Shown piece by piece: positions 10,767 through 22,992 of a DNA stretch of 64,000 nucleotides. A program made the position numbers and the translations under genes. Position 1 is the stretch's first letter; each line of letters begins with the position of its first letter. Under the pieces are notes generated by a model, which saw nothing but the letters and a program-made list of their open reading frames with translations, did no database searches and was not told the origin of the DNA. Origin of the DNA: Gliomastix tumulicola (taxonomy: Eukaryota > Ascomycota > Sordariomycetes > Hypocreales > Bionectriaceae); NCBI GenBank assembly GCA_001599755.1, contig BCHX01000004.1:3162001-3226000 (forward strand), read 5' to 3'.

Positions 10767-13700
10767 TGGCCGGTGTTTCCCTCACTGGAACAGCAAACAG
10801 CTGAGGCTCGTGGTCCACACCGAGGGTGAGGTGTGAGGTTTGAGAAGTGAGGTGTGTGTATCTTGATGTACACTCCCTCTTGGCTCCCTCCGACACTCAC
10901 CCACATTCACTCGTACCGACATCGACGTCGTACTTCAGGTACACCGCAGAGACCTAGTCAGGTAGATTTTAGATTATTGGTACCTGTGGTAGTCCGAAGA
11001 TGGCTGGGATTTTCAGTAGGACAAGGTAGAGACGGAAGCAATAAATTGGGGCGGCGACATAGCGAGCCACTTTACCATCTGACTAGCAGTTAGATGCCCA
11101 TGATTCATCCCTGGCCTGACCAGGCTTCTGTGCGCCAGCTGCTGCGTGTCTTGCCTCGGATGCGTGGAGGGTGTGTGTGTGGTGCCTGTTGATCACTTCT
11201 CGCAGCTGCTACGTAAGGTAGGTACTTAGTACAGCACATGAGGTCAGTCGGTCAGTCACTGTGGCTCAGGGTCTGTGGATATGCTTGCGTGCGTTTGCTG
11301 ATAAGGTGTGCGTGCACAAGGAAGCGAGCTGAGAGATCCCCAAGCAGATTCGATTGGCATCACCATCATCGTCATCCGCATCATCGTCCTCTTCGTGACG
11401 GGATGGGGGGGATGACGATGGGTCCGTGACGAGCAGAACGAGGCGCGGTGACTCCCACGACTCTGGTGAGGCAAATTCGTACCCTCCTGAGGTGATCGCC
11501 TATCATCAGCGGCAGTGATAGAGAGTGGACGGACCCGGATAGATTAAGAAAGTGGTTCCTGGAAGCGCCTAGGGGATGTCGATGAAACTGAAACGTGGAA
11601 AGGCAGAGCGCGGCGAGAGGTTTGCAGTTTGTAACGGATCCAGGGCATGTCGTAGTTCAAGTAACCTAACAGGCTAGCCTGAACTAGGGGCCCCTTCCCC
11701 CTGTCGCTCAACAGCCGGCTTGGCAGGGGATCGAAGCCTTCGCCTTGGCACTCCGATGCGCGAACGGTGTGATGTATCGACTGATGGTCGCATTTTGAGA
11801 CGGGTTGGGCGTGTGCGACCGGGCTGTGAATTTCCGAGCTGACCGCGGGCGCAACCAAACCCCGTTGCGACAGGTTTTTGGATTTTCTGATGCGGTTGGT
11901 GTGCATTGCTTGTGAGAAAAGAAGCTGGGAGGCTCAATTGCTGGAGACACCTGTAAGTTACTGGCAATGCTGCGATTAGGTACGAGTAGGCACCCGCACC
12001 TGCCGGCACTCCATGGATGGCTCTTTCCTATTTCTTATCAGCCGGGCGCAGTGGTGCAGGTGCGATGGCGACCTGACCTGGCCGCGCCTTCCCTGCCCTT
12101 CCCTTGTTCTAGTAGAGGCAGGCACGGTGACCTAAGTACCTGCAGCCTCCTGTCGCCTCCTGCAGCGTCCCAAAGATGTCACCTCTAAACCGTGTTGGGC
12201 AGTTCCAACTACATCCCACGCTTTCATCAATCACGCCGATTTTATTCCTCCCGCTACCAAATCTCCTCCCCTCCATCGACAAGGCTCATCTGCATACGTC
12301 AAAAAATGGTTTCGATGGCGATGCCACCCCAGCAAGGATGTAGTGCGGATGTAGCATGTGCGCGCGCACACAATGGGAAACGCCTAGTGCAAAATCAGTG
12401 CGGCTGTGAGGCTGTTTCTGTCCATCATCGTCTGGGCGTTTCGCCACGCCGAATCCAAGCGCTACGATCAAATCAAGCTGCCACGAGATGACGAGCCCGT
12501 CTCCAGGCACAAGGCAAAAAAAGCTTGTCTTGCTTGGCCTAAGATCTTGTTTCTGTCTTTGTCTGACGTTATTGCTGGGCGGGACCAACTTGGGACTAGA
12601 GACTGAGATCCATGACTTCAGTTGGTCATAGCACAGATGCCTCACACACAACTGCCGTCGCCACTACCGCTCCCGGATCCGTCGTCTTTCTCATGGTTTT
12701 TTTATTCTATCGACGCTATCCAACCTCTATCGACAATGCGACGCGTCCGCTCGTGGGTGCATCTAAAACCGCCAGTAAGCATCGGACCTGCAGACATCAC
12801 CGCCTTACCAGATCAGGCCAGTCCCTTCCGTTGATCGACAGCGCGACCACAGAAGAGATCTGAATCAGCCCAATCAATTGCCCACATGTCACAAAAAAAA
12901 AGCACGACTCATAACATCGACCTATCACATCATCATTGTCGTCGTTGTCGTTGTCGTCTCGTCTCCATTAACGCACATCGAGCAGAGTTACTCGAGACAC
13001 TCAATGATACACAGCAATCTGGGTGCGCCGGAACACCTGCTCCCGTGCTCAGGGTAACGCATATTAGCTATTGCTGTGCGCAGCTATATTAATTTTCCTG
13101 GTCCCCTTATCACAGTTACAAAGCGCTCTGACGACAGGGGTTGGGCAGTGATCGGCGCCTCAACGTCGCAGAGCGTCGGAGAAGTCTTCTTTTTCTTATC
13201 GTCCTGAATGTCACCGCCGATCTTTTGCCAGGGATCGACGCGTCAGGCCAGGAACGCTTTGCTCCGACCTTCTCAATTCTGAAGCGCTGATCATCCAGCG
13301 AACGCGCACTCCCTGGCCATCCCTTTATCCTTGCCGCAACGGGCGGCTGCTCTCTCTCGCGGGCCGCCTGCGCTGCGGTTATCGGACATCAGAGAGGTTA
13401 CCTTGACGACTCTGCCATGGGCCCGGTGAGAGCTGCCAACCGGCCTGGTAGGCTGGAAAATCCCGTTGCCGTGTCGATATTGCTTGGCCGAGCCGACGGC
13501 CACGCCAGCCACCTGCTAGATCTGTTTAATATATTCGCCCATGCGCCGGTAGTTCGACGTGCATGGCTTCTTTTTTCCTGCCTCATTGAGCCTCCCCCAT
13601 GGGCGCATCTGCATTGCTATTCTTACGCCTCCTAACGGACGAGCGCGATGGTTATTCGAGTGCATCACGGGGAAGACAGGCATGATCACGGTTTGGAAGC

Positions 13701-13980
13701 GCGGTTCATCTATCTGCTGCATCGCTGCTTATTGAGGTAGCACTGCCTGCTCGTACATATCCGCTCGCCTGTCGTTGAACTGGCCGACGGCTCCTCGCGA
13801 GTTGACCTAACTGGACCGCTTATTGAGTTATAAGTACGTCTCTGACCCTGACACTCTGAATGATCAACCAGTGCTCGGTGGTATCGACAGCGGCCAACAC
13901 CGCCACGAGATTCAGAATGAGAGACGCCATACCGTGCTTTCGGCACGGGATCGTCGGGCTTCCACCTATGACTGATGGAA

Positions 13981-14009
13981 AATGATTCTCCTTCCCAAGG
14001 AGAATCATT
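13981..14009. repeat. Perfect inverted repeat, 13-bp arms, 3-nt loop
   Basis: The left arm AATGATTCTCCTT is followed by CCC and then its exact reverse complement. A second, smaller hairpin (CCGTGC ... GCACGG, near 13932-13948) lies about 35 bases upstream. The pair sits roughly 240 bases beyond the 3' end of the Apd1-like gene in otherwise featureless DNA. It could be a transcript 3'-end structure, a protein-binding palindrome or a relic of a small element. Confidence 0.75.
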
Positions 14010-14248
14010 GAGCGCGACTACCCTGCTGGCCTCCGCTCCGATGATCTACCGCTGTGTCCTGGATCTTTCTCGTATTCGAAGGCTCTCTGTCAGCCTGAGG
14101 CCCCATTCTCGTCGTACCCGCGGCTGGGTGATCGCTGTGTTATCTGAGAGCGCACATCGTTTCTTCTTTGGAGGAGTCTAGCATGATGTCGCGGCCTGTC
14201 CATTCCTCAACATGACTTTGTCTGCTCCGGTCCTCAGACCACTTCTGC

Positions 14249-15316
14249 TCACCAGCTCATCAAGCCCCTCGAGCGGTCGAAGCCGCCCCTCAGCTGTGAC
14301 TCAGGCTTGACCACCTTGCCCTTGAGGACTGTGTATCTCACTAGATTCTCACAGTCCTCCGGCTTCACCCGCGCCAGCCAGATACACTGTGAGGCCCCGA
14401 CGTCCTTAGTGTCCTCGCCGTTCTTGCCCTCCGAATGTCCGTTCTCGCCATTAGCTGCGGCAGGCTCGGGGTCGTCCTGGCCAAACGCGTTTGGCCGTCG
14501 GTAGATCATAACGTTGGCCGAGTATTTGTGCCCACCGACGTGGTTGATGAAGTAAATACCCACGCCCCCCGGCCGCTCGTCGTGCAGGTCACGGTAAAGA
14601 CCCAGCGGCCTGAGATGTCTCTCCAGCTCCTTCCTCAACAGCGGTGCGCTCTGCCCACAGCGCGCGTCTCGTGTCTTGTGGCTACACATAAGGATGACGG
14701 CGCTGTGAGGGCATGCGCTCGTGGTAAGACCGCCCGAGAGAGCCGCGTCGGACAGGGAAAAGGGCTGAAGTGGTGAGGAGTTGGTGGGTGCTTGGTTGAT
14801 GATGTCTGACACCAGGCCTGGCACCGTCAACGGCTGGAGGTTGCGAATGGTAATGAAGGCTGGGAGGAGCAGAGCTACGGTGGGCTCAGAGTAGTCGGCC
14901 GTGTCGTGCGGCGTCGGCATGTTCGATGCCGAGAGCATCAGTTTCTTCTCTTCTCGTTAGCACTCACTCCTTCTTTCCTCCTCGCCACCAGAGTTCAAAC
15001 TCACCCCGTTCTCGGGAGCAGACGCCTTGCCCACGGCCTCCATGACGCTGCCCTTCTCATCCGTCACATCTCTCACCCAGTCCGTCTTGCCCGTGCCCAC
15101 AATCAGGTGCGTGGACCAGCCCTTGACACCCGCGTACAGGTTGTCGTCCTCGTCGACCTTGAAGTTCCTCGGGTACCGGATGCTGCAGCTCTGGCAGTCC
15201 TGCAGGCACTCCTCGCCGTCGGCCGCCGGGTCCGTCTTGGTGAAGAGCTTGTCCATCGGGGCGTGCTCATGTTTCCGGCCCAGGCCCCAGGACATGATTG
15301 ACTTGAGAGCAGACAT
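14249..15316 (-). CDS. Apd1-like thioredoxin-fold ferredoxin (Suc_Fer-like family)
   Basis: Two exons (15316-15005 and 14947-14249) give 336 residues. The N-terminal half has a CLQDCQSCSIRYP cysteine cluster, and the region ENGKKLMLSASNMPTP spans the splice junction. The C-terminal half holds C-X8-C (CSHKTRDARC) and then HVGGHKYSAN. In yeast Apd1 the [2Fe-2S] cluster is held by two Cys and two His in exactly this C-X8-C plus H-X3-H arrangement, so the cluster ligands appear intact. Yeast APD1 mutants are affected in actin patch distribution and in resistance to redox-active compounds. The protein lacks a signal peptide and is probably cytosolic. The last about 70 residues include a Gly/Asn/Glu-rich insertion (PAAANGENGHSEGKN). 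It is one of three consecutive minus-strand genes. Confidence 0.88.
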
Positions 15317-16259
15317 ATTGTCCCGTCCTTTGCCTTTTTTTTTTTCTTTCTTTCTTTCTTCTCAGCGGTGAAGTCTTCTGTGTTGTTTGTTTGAACCGCG
15401 TCCAGCCGTCGTGTTCAAGCTCTCCCACGCTGCGGTGCCCTCTCGCTGATAACGTATTGATGATGTTGCCGTCTACCTATCCGCGACTGGCGCTTTTCCT
15501 TCCTTAAGAAGCCTTCACTCAACCCGCGCGAGCGGTCTCACTTTTTCTTTCTCTATACACGGCAGATAAATCCGGGTAGTCAACCAGGAAAAGCTTTTAA
15601 CCACGCTAGTCCTTGTCGCCTCACAGAATCAAACTCGGTAACCGAACAAGGGCCAAAAAAAAGGTGGAAAAAAAATAAGAAAAAAAATCCCTTCGAGATA
15701 TGAATATTCAGCTGAGAGCGCGGCGGCCGAACTTCAACCACTTATGTCGGTGCTGAAAACAACGATGATAAATCCATCCCACAAACGGCCGCCCGGATCT
15801 GATAAGGAAAAAAGGGCCACGAAAGCAACAACACACCCTGCGGTTTTTATCTCCGAGCACCGAAGCCGACTCCGCCGGGTGCCTGAGCCGGCTGACGACT
15901 GGACCGGTCTTTTGCTTCTCGGTTCGGAATGGCTTCCGAGTTTCTTTGTGCCGTACTTCCGCATATCCACGGCCATAACACCTATCTCCAATACCTTCGG
16001 CTTACACGAACAGTTCATCATTGGTCGAGACGAAAAAGGAAGATGACATCGGAGTACGTATATTGATATCGGAATACATTCAAAAAGTCCAAGGGGGGGA
16101 AAGGGGGGGGTGAGGAAAACGTATCATCCGACTCCGACATACCCAAACTCCGTTTCCGCTACACGCGCGACCGCTGTCATACTAGAAACACACACACACA
16201 CACGCACACACAAAACCCTGCTACCATACGCAAACCCCCCCCCCTGCTTTCGCGCGTCC
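15317..16259. other. Intergenic, Apd1-like promoter and acyltransferase 3' side
   Basis: No coding frame is supported. There are T-rich and A-rich tracts (15337-15360, 15654-15690) and a CA repeat at 16188-16212. Confidence 0.55.
16188..16212. repeat. CA-rich microsatellite
   Basis: About twelve CA units with one CG interruption lie just downstream of the acyltransferase stop codon. Confidence 0.8.
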
Positions 16260-18733
16260 TTACAGGTTCTTCTTCCTGGCCTCGTCGTACTCGTCATCCT
16301 CGCTGTCGTCGTCATCATCGCCGCCCGTCTCCATGCGGATACGATCCGACTTCCTGCGGCGGTCCTTCATGGCCTCCCTAATCTTACGGCTAGCCTCGTT
16401 GAAGCCCTCGGCCGAGTCGAGGCTGGTGAAGCCACTGATGGGGAACCCGCTGGAGCCGAAGCCGCCACCGCTGCTGGAGGAGCGCGACCGGCTGCGGGAG
16501 CGCGAGGGCGGGCGCGTCGAGAAGATGCCTACGCGGCCAATGTTGCTGAAGGAGTCGTGACGGGGCAGCGCGCGGCTGGACTGCGTGGTGCTGCGGCGCG
16601 AGAGGGCAGGCGGCGTCTCGGCCTCGTAGCCGCCGACGCTGGACTGGTCGCTGTCGCGGCGCTTGTGGCCGGGGCGCGTCGTCGTTGGGGAGCCGCCAGC
16701 TTCGACGCGGAACGGATCAGGTACGAGACGCGTCTTGTCGAAGTCGGGGAACATCTCGGGGCCGAGCTCGTTGATGAGGTCAGTGACGGCGACACTTAGC
16801 TCTGCCCGCTTCGTCTTGAGCTTCTGAATATTAAAGCTCGACATGGGCGACAGGCAGAGCACCAGGGGCCGCAGCGACTTGAAGATGTCCATGCCCACCT
16901 CACCGAACCGGAGCGAGGCGAAGGTAATAGCCACCATGGCGGGCCACACAGCAAAGTAGACGACCCAGAGCGGTACCCAGCCCGGCACGTGGCCCCAGAA
17001 GCGGTCGTACCAGACGCGCGAGACGAGGAGGATCGAGTAGAAGTGGTAGAGCGTGGGCGCAAACCCGAGCGCCACGAGGATCTTCCACGTCGCCATGACG
17101 TCGCGACCCTGGATCTTGACGGTCGAGCCCGCGAGGGCCGTCTTGGCCTTCTTCCTGCTGATGATCTTGGTCGCAACGAAGACGGGCGAGAACAGCAGGA
17201 GGCCGGGGATCGTGCAGAGGAGGAGGATGACCAGCTTGATCGAGCGGTACACAAGGAGGAAGAAGGCCTTGAGGTAGGACATGTGCGCATACTGGACCTG
17301 ATGGTCCTTAAGATTCAGATATCGCAGCTGCGAGTTGTAGTCCTTGACGTCCTTGGAGAGCCCCGAGATGCGCTCGTCGTTCTTGTACTTCTCGTAGCCC
17401 ATGCACAGTCGCCTATTAAGCTCCACGACAACAGGGAGGGGCAGCTTCTTGCCCGTCGGGTTGTAGAGTCGGCGGGCGGCCTGGATCATCATGAGCGTAT
17501 CGTAGTCCGGCGCCGAGACGGTGACGGAGTTGAGGGCCTGGTACACGCTGTCGAGGACCTGCCCGATGGCCTCTCTCCGCTGGTTGTTGCGGTACTGCTC
17601 GACGACGTACGGCGGGATCTCGAACGGCGCGCCGAACTCGATGACGGCGCGCGAGCGGAACTTGTGCGGGTGGAAGTAGTTCATGCCGACGGGCACAATC
17701 TTCAGGCCACAGTCGGGCGACTCGGCCAGCGTGCCCAGGGCCATGATGGCGACGCCTGCCTTGAGCGGGAGGAGCTCGGTGCGGTCGTGGCTGCCGCCCT
17801 CGGGGAAGATGCCCACGCAACCGCCGTTACGGAGGCGGGCGAAGACGGCCTCGTAGACGTTGGTCTGATCTGTGTGCGGCGCGAGCTTGTACTTTGTGCC
17901 CTGGTAGCCCGGCGCAGGCCCCTTCACATCCTTATTGGTGAAGTTGCCGTTCTCGTCGACGTCGTCGCGGCCCGTGAGCTGCTTCAGGGCAAGCTTGCCC
18001 TTGAACGGCCGCTTGAGGCGGATCTCCTCGGGCCCGACGATCTGGGCAATGTCGACGCTCGCGCCGGCCGTGTTCTTACCAGGCGGCAGGAAGATCATGC
18101 CCTGGACCTCCGCCTCGCCCTCGCCGAATCTCGTGCCGACGCCTCGGAGCAGGGTCGGGTCGTGGATGGGGTCGGGGAGGTAGACGGTGCCGGTGGCCGG
18201 TTTGGCGGAATCCTGTGCGCGACCGACGGGAACCGAGCCGACCTGGCGCGAGCCCCAGCCGATGAAGCCATGGACGGATTTCTGCGCGATGAGGAGGGAT
18301 ACGCGGCGGTTCGCTTCGTGCTTGAGGGTTCGTTGGAGGAGGAGAGCATCGACGAACTAAAAGGAGAGGGAAGACGAGGTCAGCAAATGCTATGCGCCGG
18401 CCCGGAGAGAGAGAGAGAGAGAAAACTGGACGAATGACGTATGGTTGTGGTGGCACTCACCTGGTTCGCATGCGGCGCCGCGACGAAGAGCACAGGGCCG
18501 GTCTGGGGAACCCTCCAGGAGCCTCTCGGGACGACTTCTCTGAAGAAAGTATCGACGAGGTTGCCTATGACGTAGAGGAAGAGGTCGTACTTCCAATTCA
18601 CCATGGGATACAGCTCCTTCTTAGGCTTGTGCGGGGCAGTCCGGCCGGCGCTGCTGCTGCTGCTGCTGCTGCCCTGGGCCTGCGACTCGTTCTGAGGTTC
18701 ATTGGACTCATCAGGCTTGGCCTGGGAGGCCAT
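16260..18733 (-). CDS. Glycerol-3-phosphate / dihydroxyacetone-phosphate 1-O-acyltransferase (Sct1/Gpt2 type)
   Basis: Two exons (18733-18461, 18356-16260) give 789 residues. The enzyme acylates glycerol-3-phosphate at sn-1, the first step of phospholipid and triacylglycerol synthesis, in the ER membrane. Sequence support: the acyltransferase motif AAPHANQFVD lies across the intron, then LIAQKSVHGFIGWGSRQ and VPVGRAQD, then FPEGGSHDRTELLPLKAGV near residue 300 and IVPVGMNYF, matching the four blocks of the PlsC-like domain in yeast Gpt2/Sct1. The long insertion between blocks II and III is typical of this fungal clade. Three hydrophobic segments follow (about residues 435-465, 495-520 and 530-555). 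The C-terminus is Ser/Arg-rich, then acidic (DDDDSEDDEYDE), as in yeast where this tail is phosphorylated. The N-terminal poly-Ser tract is encoded by a CTG-type repeat. Confidence 0.95.
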
Positions 18734-19742
18734 GCTGATGCGGCTGATGGGATAGCGAGCAGGATGGCGTGAGGGGGGGTTTTGGCGAAACAGCGGCTTG
18801 GTTGAGTGTTTGCGCGCGGTGGCGGCGGAGGGGGGAAAGTTGGCCAGAAGAGAGCGGACGAAGGGTGACGATGCGGAGCAAGGTCGTGGAGGGGCGCGGC
18901 GTTACTGGTACCAGCGACAACCCTTGCGAAGCAGGGAGAAAGGGAAAAAATGCAGCGTTGGTTCGGGTCGATTCCAGGGTGAAGGGGAGGAGAAGATGGA
19001 AAGGACGAGGCGCCCTGGTACACGATACTCTCCAGCTGCAGAGTTTAGGACGTGGTAGCGGGTATGGAGTACCTGCGGGCGCGGAGTTTAAACATCAACA
19101 AAGCCAAGCTTGAAGCCAAGGAGGAGGCGACTCTTTTGCCTTCGAGTTTAGCACGATACCTAAGGTACTACTTAGTAGTAATTATTTGCTATAGGTGTTA
19201 TTCCATAGGCCCAGATCTTTCTAGTGCAAACGTGACGAATTCCAGCGCTTGTCACTTTCATACCGACCTGCGCATCACAGCACGCGCAACATCACGGAGC
19301 ATTGATCCAGGCCGCAGGATGATTCAAACGGCATTGTGTTGAAAAAAAAATCAAAATCGGATGACGGCTCTTACAGCTTGGACTTGATGACCAGGGTGAG
19401 CACCTACTAATACTGTCCTAGAGCCCCGCTTGCTTGAGACTTCGCCAGGGATTCACACAGAAAAGATGTCTGTGCGCAGACAAGCTCTTCCATTCCACGG
19501 TAGCATGTGATTGCCCTTTGCATGCTTTGGTCGTTGCAGCAGCCCCCTTAATAATGAGCACGATGACTGCGGATGGTACGACAAGACAATCAGAATAGCA
19601 TCTACATTTTAGGTTTTCTCCTTCTAAGCGCCAGACTCGGCTGCCGCATAATGGATAGGCCTTTGAGCCCCGTACATTTTTTTTTTTCGCCGTCTACCCA
19701 AACGTGCCAAAGCCTTCTGAATCCGATATGCCGAATCTGCGC
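18734..19742. other. Intergenic, acyltransferase promoter and ASS 3' side
   Basis: No frame is supported. The region includes the promoter of the acyltransferase (left part) and the 3' UTR of argininosuccinate synthase (right part). Confidence 0.5.
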
Positions 19743-21837
19743 TTAGGCACGGGCAAGTGGCTCGCCGTCCGTGATCTTCCTCGCACCGTACTTCTCGAGG
19801 CGGATGCCCTGGATGGCGATGAAGCCCGTCGTGTCCTGGGGCGTCCAGTTCATGTCGAGCGTGTCCATGCTGCTCTCATCCTCAGAGTAGAGGTTGGAGG
19901 TCGAGCTGGAACGTCCGACGACGTACGCGCACCCCTTGTAGGCGACCAGGCTCACCTTGCCCTCGACCTGACGCTGTGAGAACTCGATGGAGTGCTGAAC
20001 GAACTCGCGCTCAGGGCTGAAGTACATGCCTAGTGGAAGAGTCAGGATGTTTGATTCGACGACGAAGACAAAGACGTGACCGTGGACGGAGATGACTGAC
20101 CGTTGTAGATGGCGGCTGACCAGTCTTGAGAAAGACGGTCGCGGATGGAGCGAACCTTGGAGTCCATCACGAGACCTTCAAGATCCAGATGGGCCTGTCG
20201 AAGAATCGTCAGGCCGGGGGTATCTATGGAGGCCATGTTAGAAATTGTACGGCCATTGAACCAGATCTGGGTACACACCGTAGCAGCCCCTGCTCTTCAG
20301 GCCTGAGGATCTCGTTAGTGAATGATACAGCTGAGAGCAATGCACGTCGTATCGAGGGCGAACTCACCGATAAACCGGGACTCGACAATGTCGACACGCC
20401 CAATTCCTGATGATTGGTTAGCAGGCACTCAGGGGCTTTTCGTCGTCTGGGATCTCACCATTGGCCCGGCCGATCTCATTGGCTTCCTTGAAAATCTCCA
20501 GCGAGCCGGTGATGACCTTGTCGCCAACCTCAAGCTTGACGGGGACGCCATGGTTGAAGTGGACGGTGAAGGGTGTCGGCTTGTCGGGAGCCTCCATGGG
20601 ATCTACATAGATGGTCAACATCTACACGTTTTAGTTGAAATGGGCAGAAGCGCCTTACCAACAGTGCGCTTCCACATATCCTTCGGGGGCTCCATCTCGG
20701 TTTGCTCGAGGATCTGATAGAGTCAGCACGATGCAAGACACAGTTTATCCAGCCAATGTAAGGCAACTTACTCCGGCCTCATAGCTGCAGTGGATGATGT
20801 TGTCGTCCATGGACCAGGGGGCCTTGGGCGTAGAGCTGACGGGGATGTTCTGCTCGGCGGCGAACTTGAGCAGATCCGCACGTCCTCTATGCGCTCGTTA
20901 GTTTTAGCTACGAGAAAGCGAGGGTGGGTGAGCACAAACGCGAATCGGTTGTAGAACTCGGGCAGGCGCCACGGGGCCAGAGCCTTCAGCGTGGGGTCGC
21001 AGGCCTTCCATGCCAGCTCGAAGCGAACTTGACTAGAAGAGAGAAGTCAGTATCAAGCCAGGGCAGAGGCTCCTTGGAGATGAGTAATAGACATACTCGT
21101 TCTGTAAACGTTAGCATCGGAACGCGGAAAGACAGACAGGAGTTGACAACTTACACCCTTGCCGGTACCTAAAGACATAGGACACCCATATTAGCCAATT
21201 GTCGATACTACAAGCAGGCTGTGACCCAGCCGGAGGGCCGCTTACATCCGTGGCTCAGGATCGTGCACTTGTGCTCCTTGGCGACCTTGACCATCGCCCT
21301 GGCGATCACCGGGCGGGCAAGACTGGTTCCGAGCAGGTCTTTTCGATGTTAGCTGGGAAGTCGACAAGCAGCCAGAATAGAATAGATCTCTTACATCGGT
21401 CCTCATAGATAGCGTTGCCTGTGGATTTCAGGTGTCAGTCAGCACGCTCGTAGAGCTCACTCCAGGACGCAGAGCGGGCGGGCGCACATTGAATGGCAGG
21501 CCAGACCAGCTCGTCAATGAGCTCCTGCTGGACATCCTGGATGATCATCTTCTCAGCTCCAAGCTTGAGGGCCTTGGCCTTCACAGCATCGAAGTCCTCC
21601 TCCTGACCGCAGTCGGCAAGAAAGCACACAACCTCATAGCCCTCCAGAACCAACCACCGGAGAATGGTGCTGGTGTCGAGGCCTAAGTATGACGTCAATG
21701 AGGATGAATATATGATATTCTCTTAAGCGTGTTTAACTCACCACCCGAGTAGGCACTGAATTGAGTCAGTCATCAGTCCAAGCTGTATCTTACACCGCCA
21801 TCGCCATGACTTACAGACAAACACGTTCCGGCGCCAT
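19743..21837 (-). CDS. Argininosuccinate synthase, 15 exons
   Basis: It joins citrulline and aspartate using ATP, the penultimate step of arginine synthesis. The model is 21837-21815, 21755-21742, 21682-21488, 21418-21395, 21338-21246, 21168-21155, 21101-21097, 21032-20940, 20886-20772, 20713-20659, 20602-20459, 20406-20368, 20302-20279, 20223-20101, 20029-19743. These total 1248 bases, or 415 residues, the normal length for the family. The N-type ATP pyrophosphatase loop AYSGGLDTS is split across exons 1-3. SHGCTGKGNDQVRFEL, which contacts ATP and citrulline, is spread over exons 5-8, with exon 7 only five bases (AACGA). IYEDRYLLGTSLARP and YEAGILE follow as in yeast Arg1. Splice sites and branch sites (GCTAAC, CTGAC) are consensus throughout. 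Fourteen introns in 2.1 kb is unusually dense. Confidence 0.95.
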
Positions 21838-22992
21838 TGTGATGATTGCTTGAAGTCAAAAGGTGACCTGAAGAGGAAGGTGTGAGAGATGGACCGAAGT
21901 TCTAGCTGCAAGAGGTGTATGGAAAACAAAGCAACTCGGTGTCAGGCACACAAAGTCGGCGAAGATGCTGTCCAAGTTTTCAATGGATTTCAGCTCCGAA
22001 GGCGGCCAATCTGATTCACAGTCGGGAGCAGCTCGGCTGTTTTTGTTGGGGCTTGTTGGGCTGTCTTCCGATAAGGCTAGTCCTATCTGGGCGCTGCCAA
22101 ACGGATAAGGGCACATGGTCGAATAAATACCTGAGTTATGGGACCATACAATTTGGGTGTGTATGTGACTCAAACTTTTCTTCAACTGCGTGAAGGGATA
22201 AGGGCTAATCGACCCCACCTCATGTGTCAGAGCATGAAAGGCCACTAAAAGCCGGAATGTCTGCGGAGATGCTGAGTCACAGCAAAATGAATCACTGGAA
22301 CAGGGACTGAGTTGAATGCCTTGGATGTACCCTCACATGCTGAATCTGATTACTGCTAGTAGTATCACAGCAACAGAGACGATGGGAGAGCATCGACAAA
22401 GGTCCGGCGTCATGTCACGTCGCAACGCTTGCCTTGCCCAGCGGCACCTCGTTTCTCAAACGTCCCATCTCGTATTCCAGAAAGTACCCTCCACGACCAA
22501 CTAACATGAACAAAAAGGCCGAAGTGTGGCACGGGAGCATCCCCAATTGCGACGTCGCGCTCACAAGCTCATCCACCACCGCCAGCATCGCTGCCGATCA
22601 TCACCCCGTCTTCCACCATAAAGTGAGGGGAAATGGCTTCAATTAGGCCTTCAGTCCACCCTCAAGAGACTATCCCCGGGCGATATCCCGAGTCCGGGGG
22701 GAGAATCAGGGCCATGAGGGCTGCCAGAGGTTGCATCGCTCCTCTTCATGGGTGAACACGAGTTTGTGCTCCTCCTCCCAAAGCACATGGCGATGCGGGG
22801 AGGCGAGCGTCATGACCGCCGCCGATGTGACTTCACATTGACGGGAATATCGTCAGCCCCGAAAGGGTGGGAGGATGTCCTACAAAAGGGACGTTGCGCC
22901 GCACCCAAACAGACGTCTCCATGAGAGAGCCAACTTCCCAGGATATAGTTACTGGGACCTATTCAGAGAAGGTTCTTCTGGAACAGAAAACA
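21838..22992. other. Divergent intergenic region, ASS / GH28
   Basis: About 1.15 kb lies between two divergent starts and serves as promoter DNA for both. No convincing coding frame is present. I looked for no specific motif beyond eye inspection and assign none. Confidence 0.5.

Larger units (their letters stand above)
10212..14248. other. 4-kb gene-free stretch
   Basis: Only short overlapping frames are seen, without family resemblance. It holds a C homopolymer (10748-10766), a GGGAT-type tandem near 10651-10668 and a perfect short inverted repeat at 13981-14009, listed separately. The left part should contain the promoter of the small secreted protein. Confidence 0.5.

Noticed and set aside
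16989..18437. 482-residue frame antisense to the acyltransferase
   Set aside because: Same artefact: it crosses the acyltransferase intron and is rich in Arg, Glu, Val and Leu with no recognisable domain.
22867..22992. Upstream in-frame ATG for the GH28 gene
   Set aside because: It adds 42 polar residues ahead of a clean signal peptide, which would bury the signal. The second ATG is the better start.
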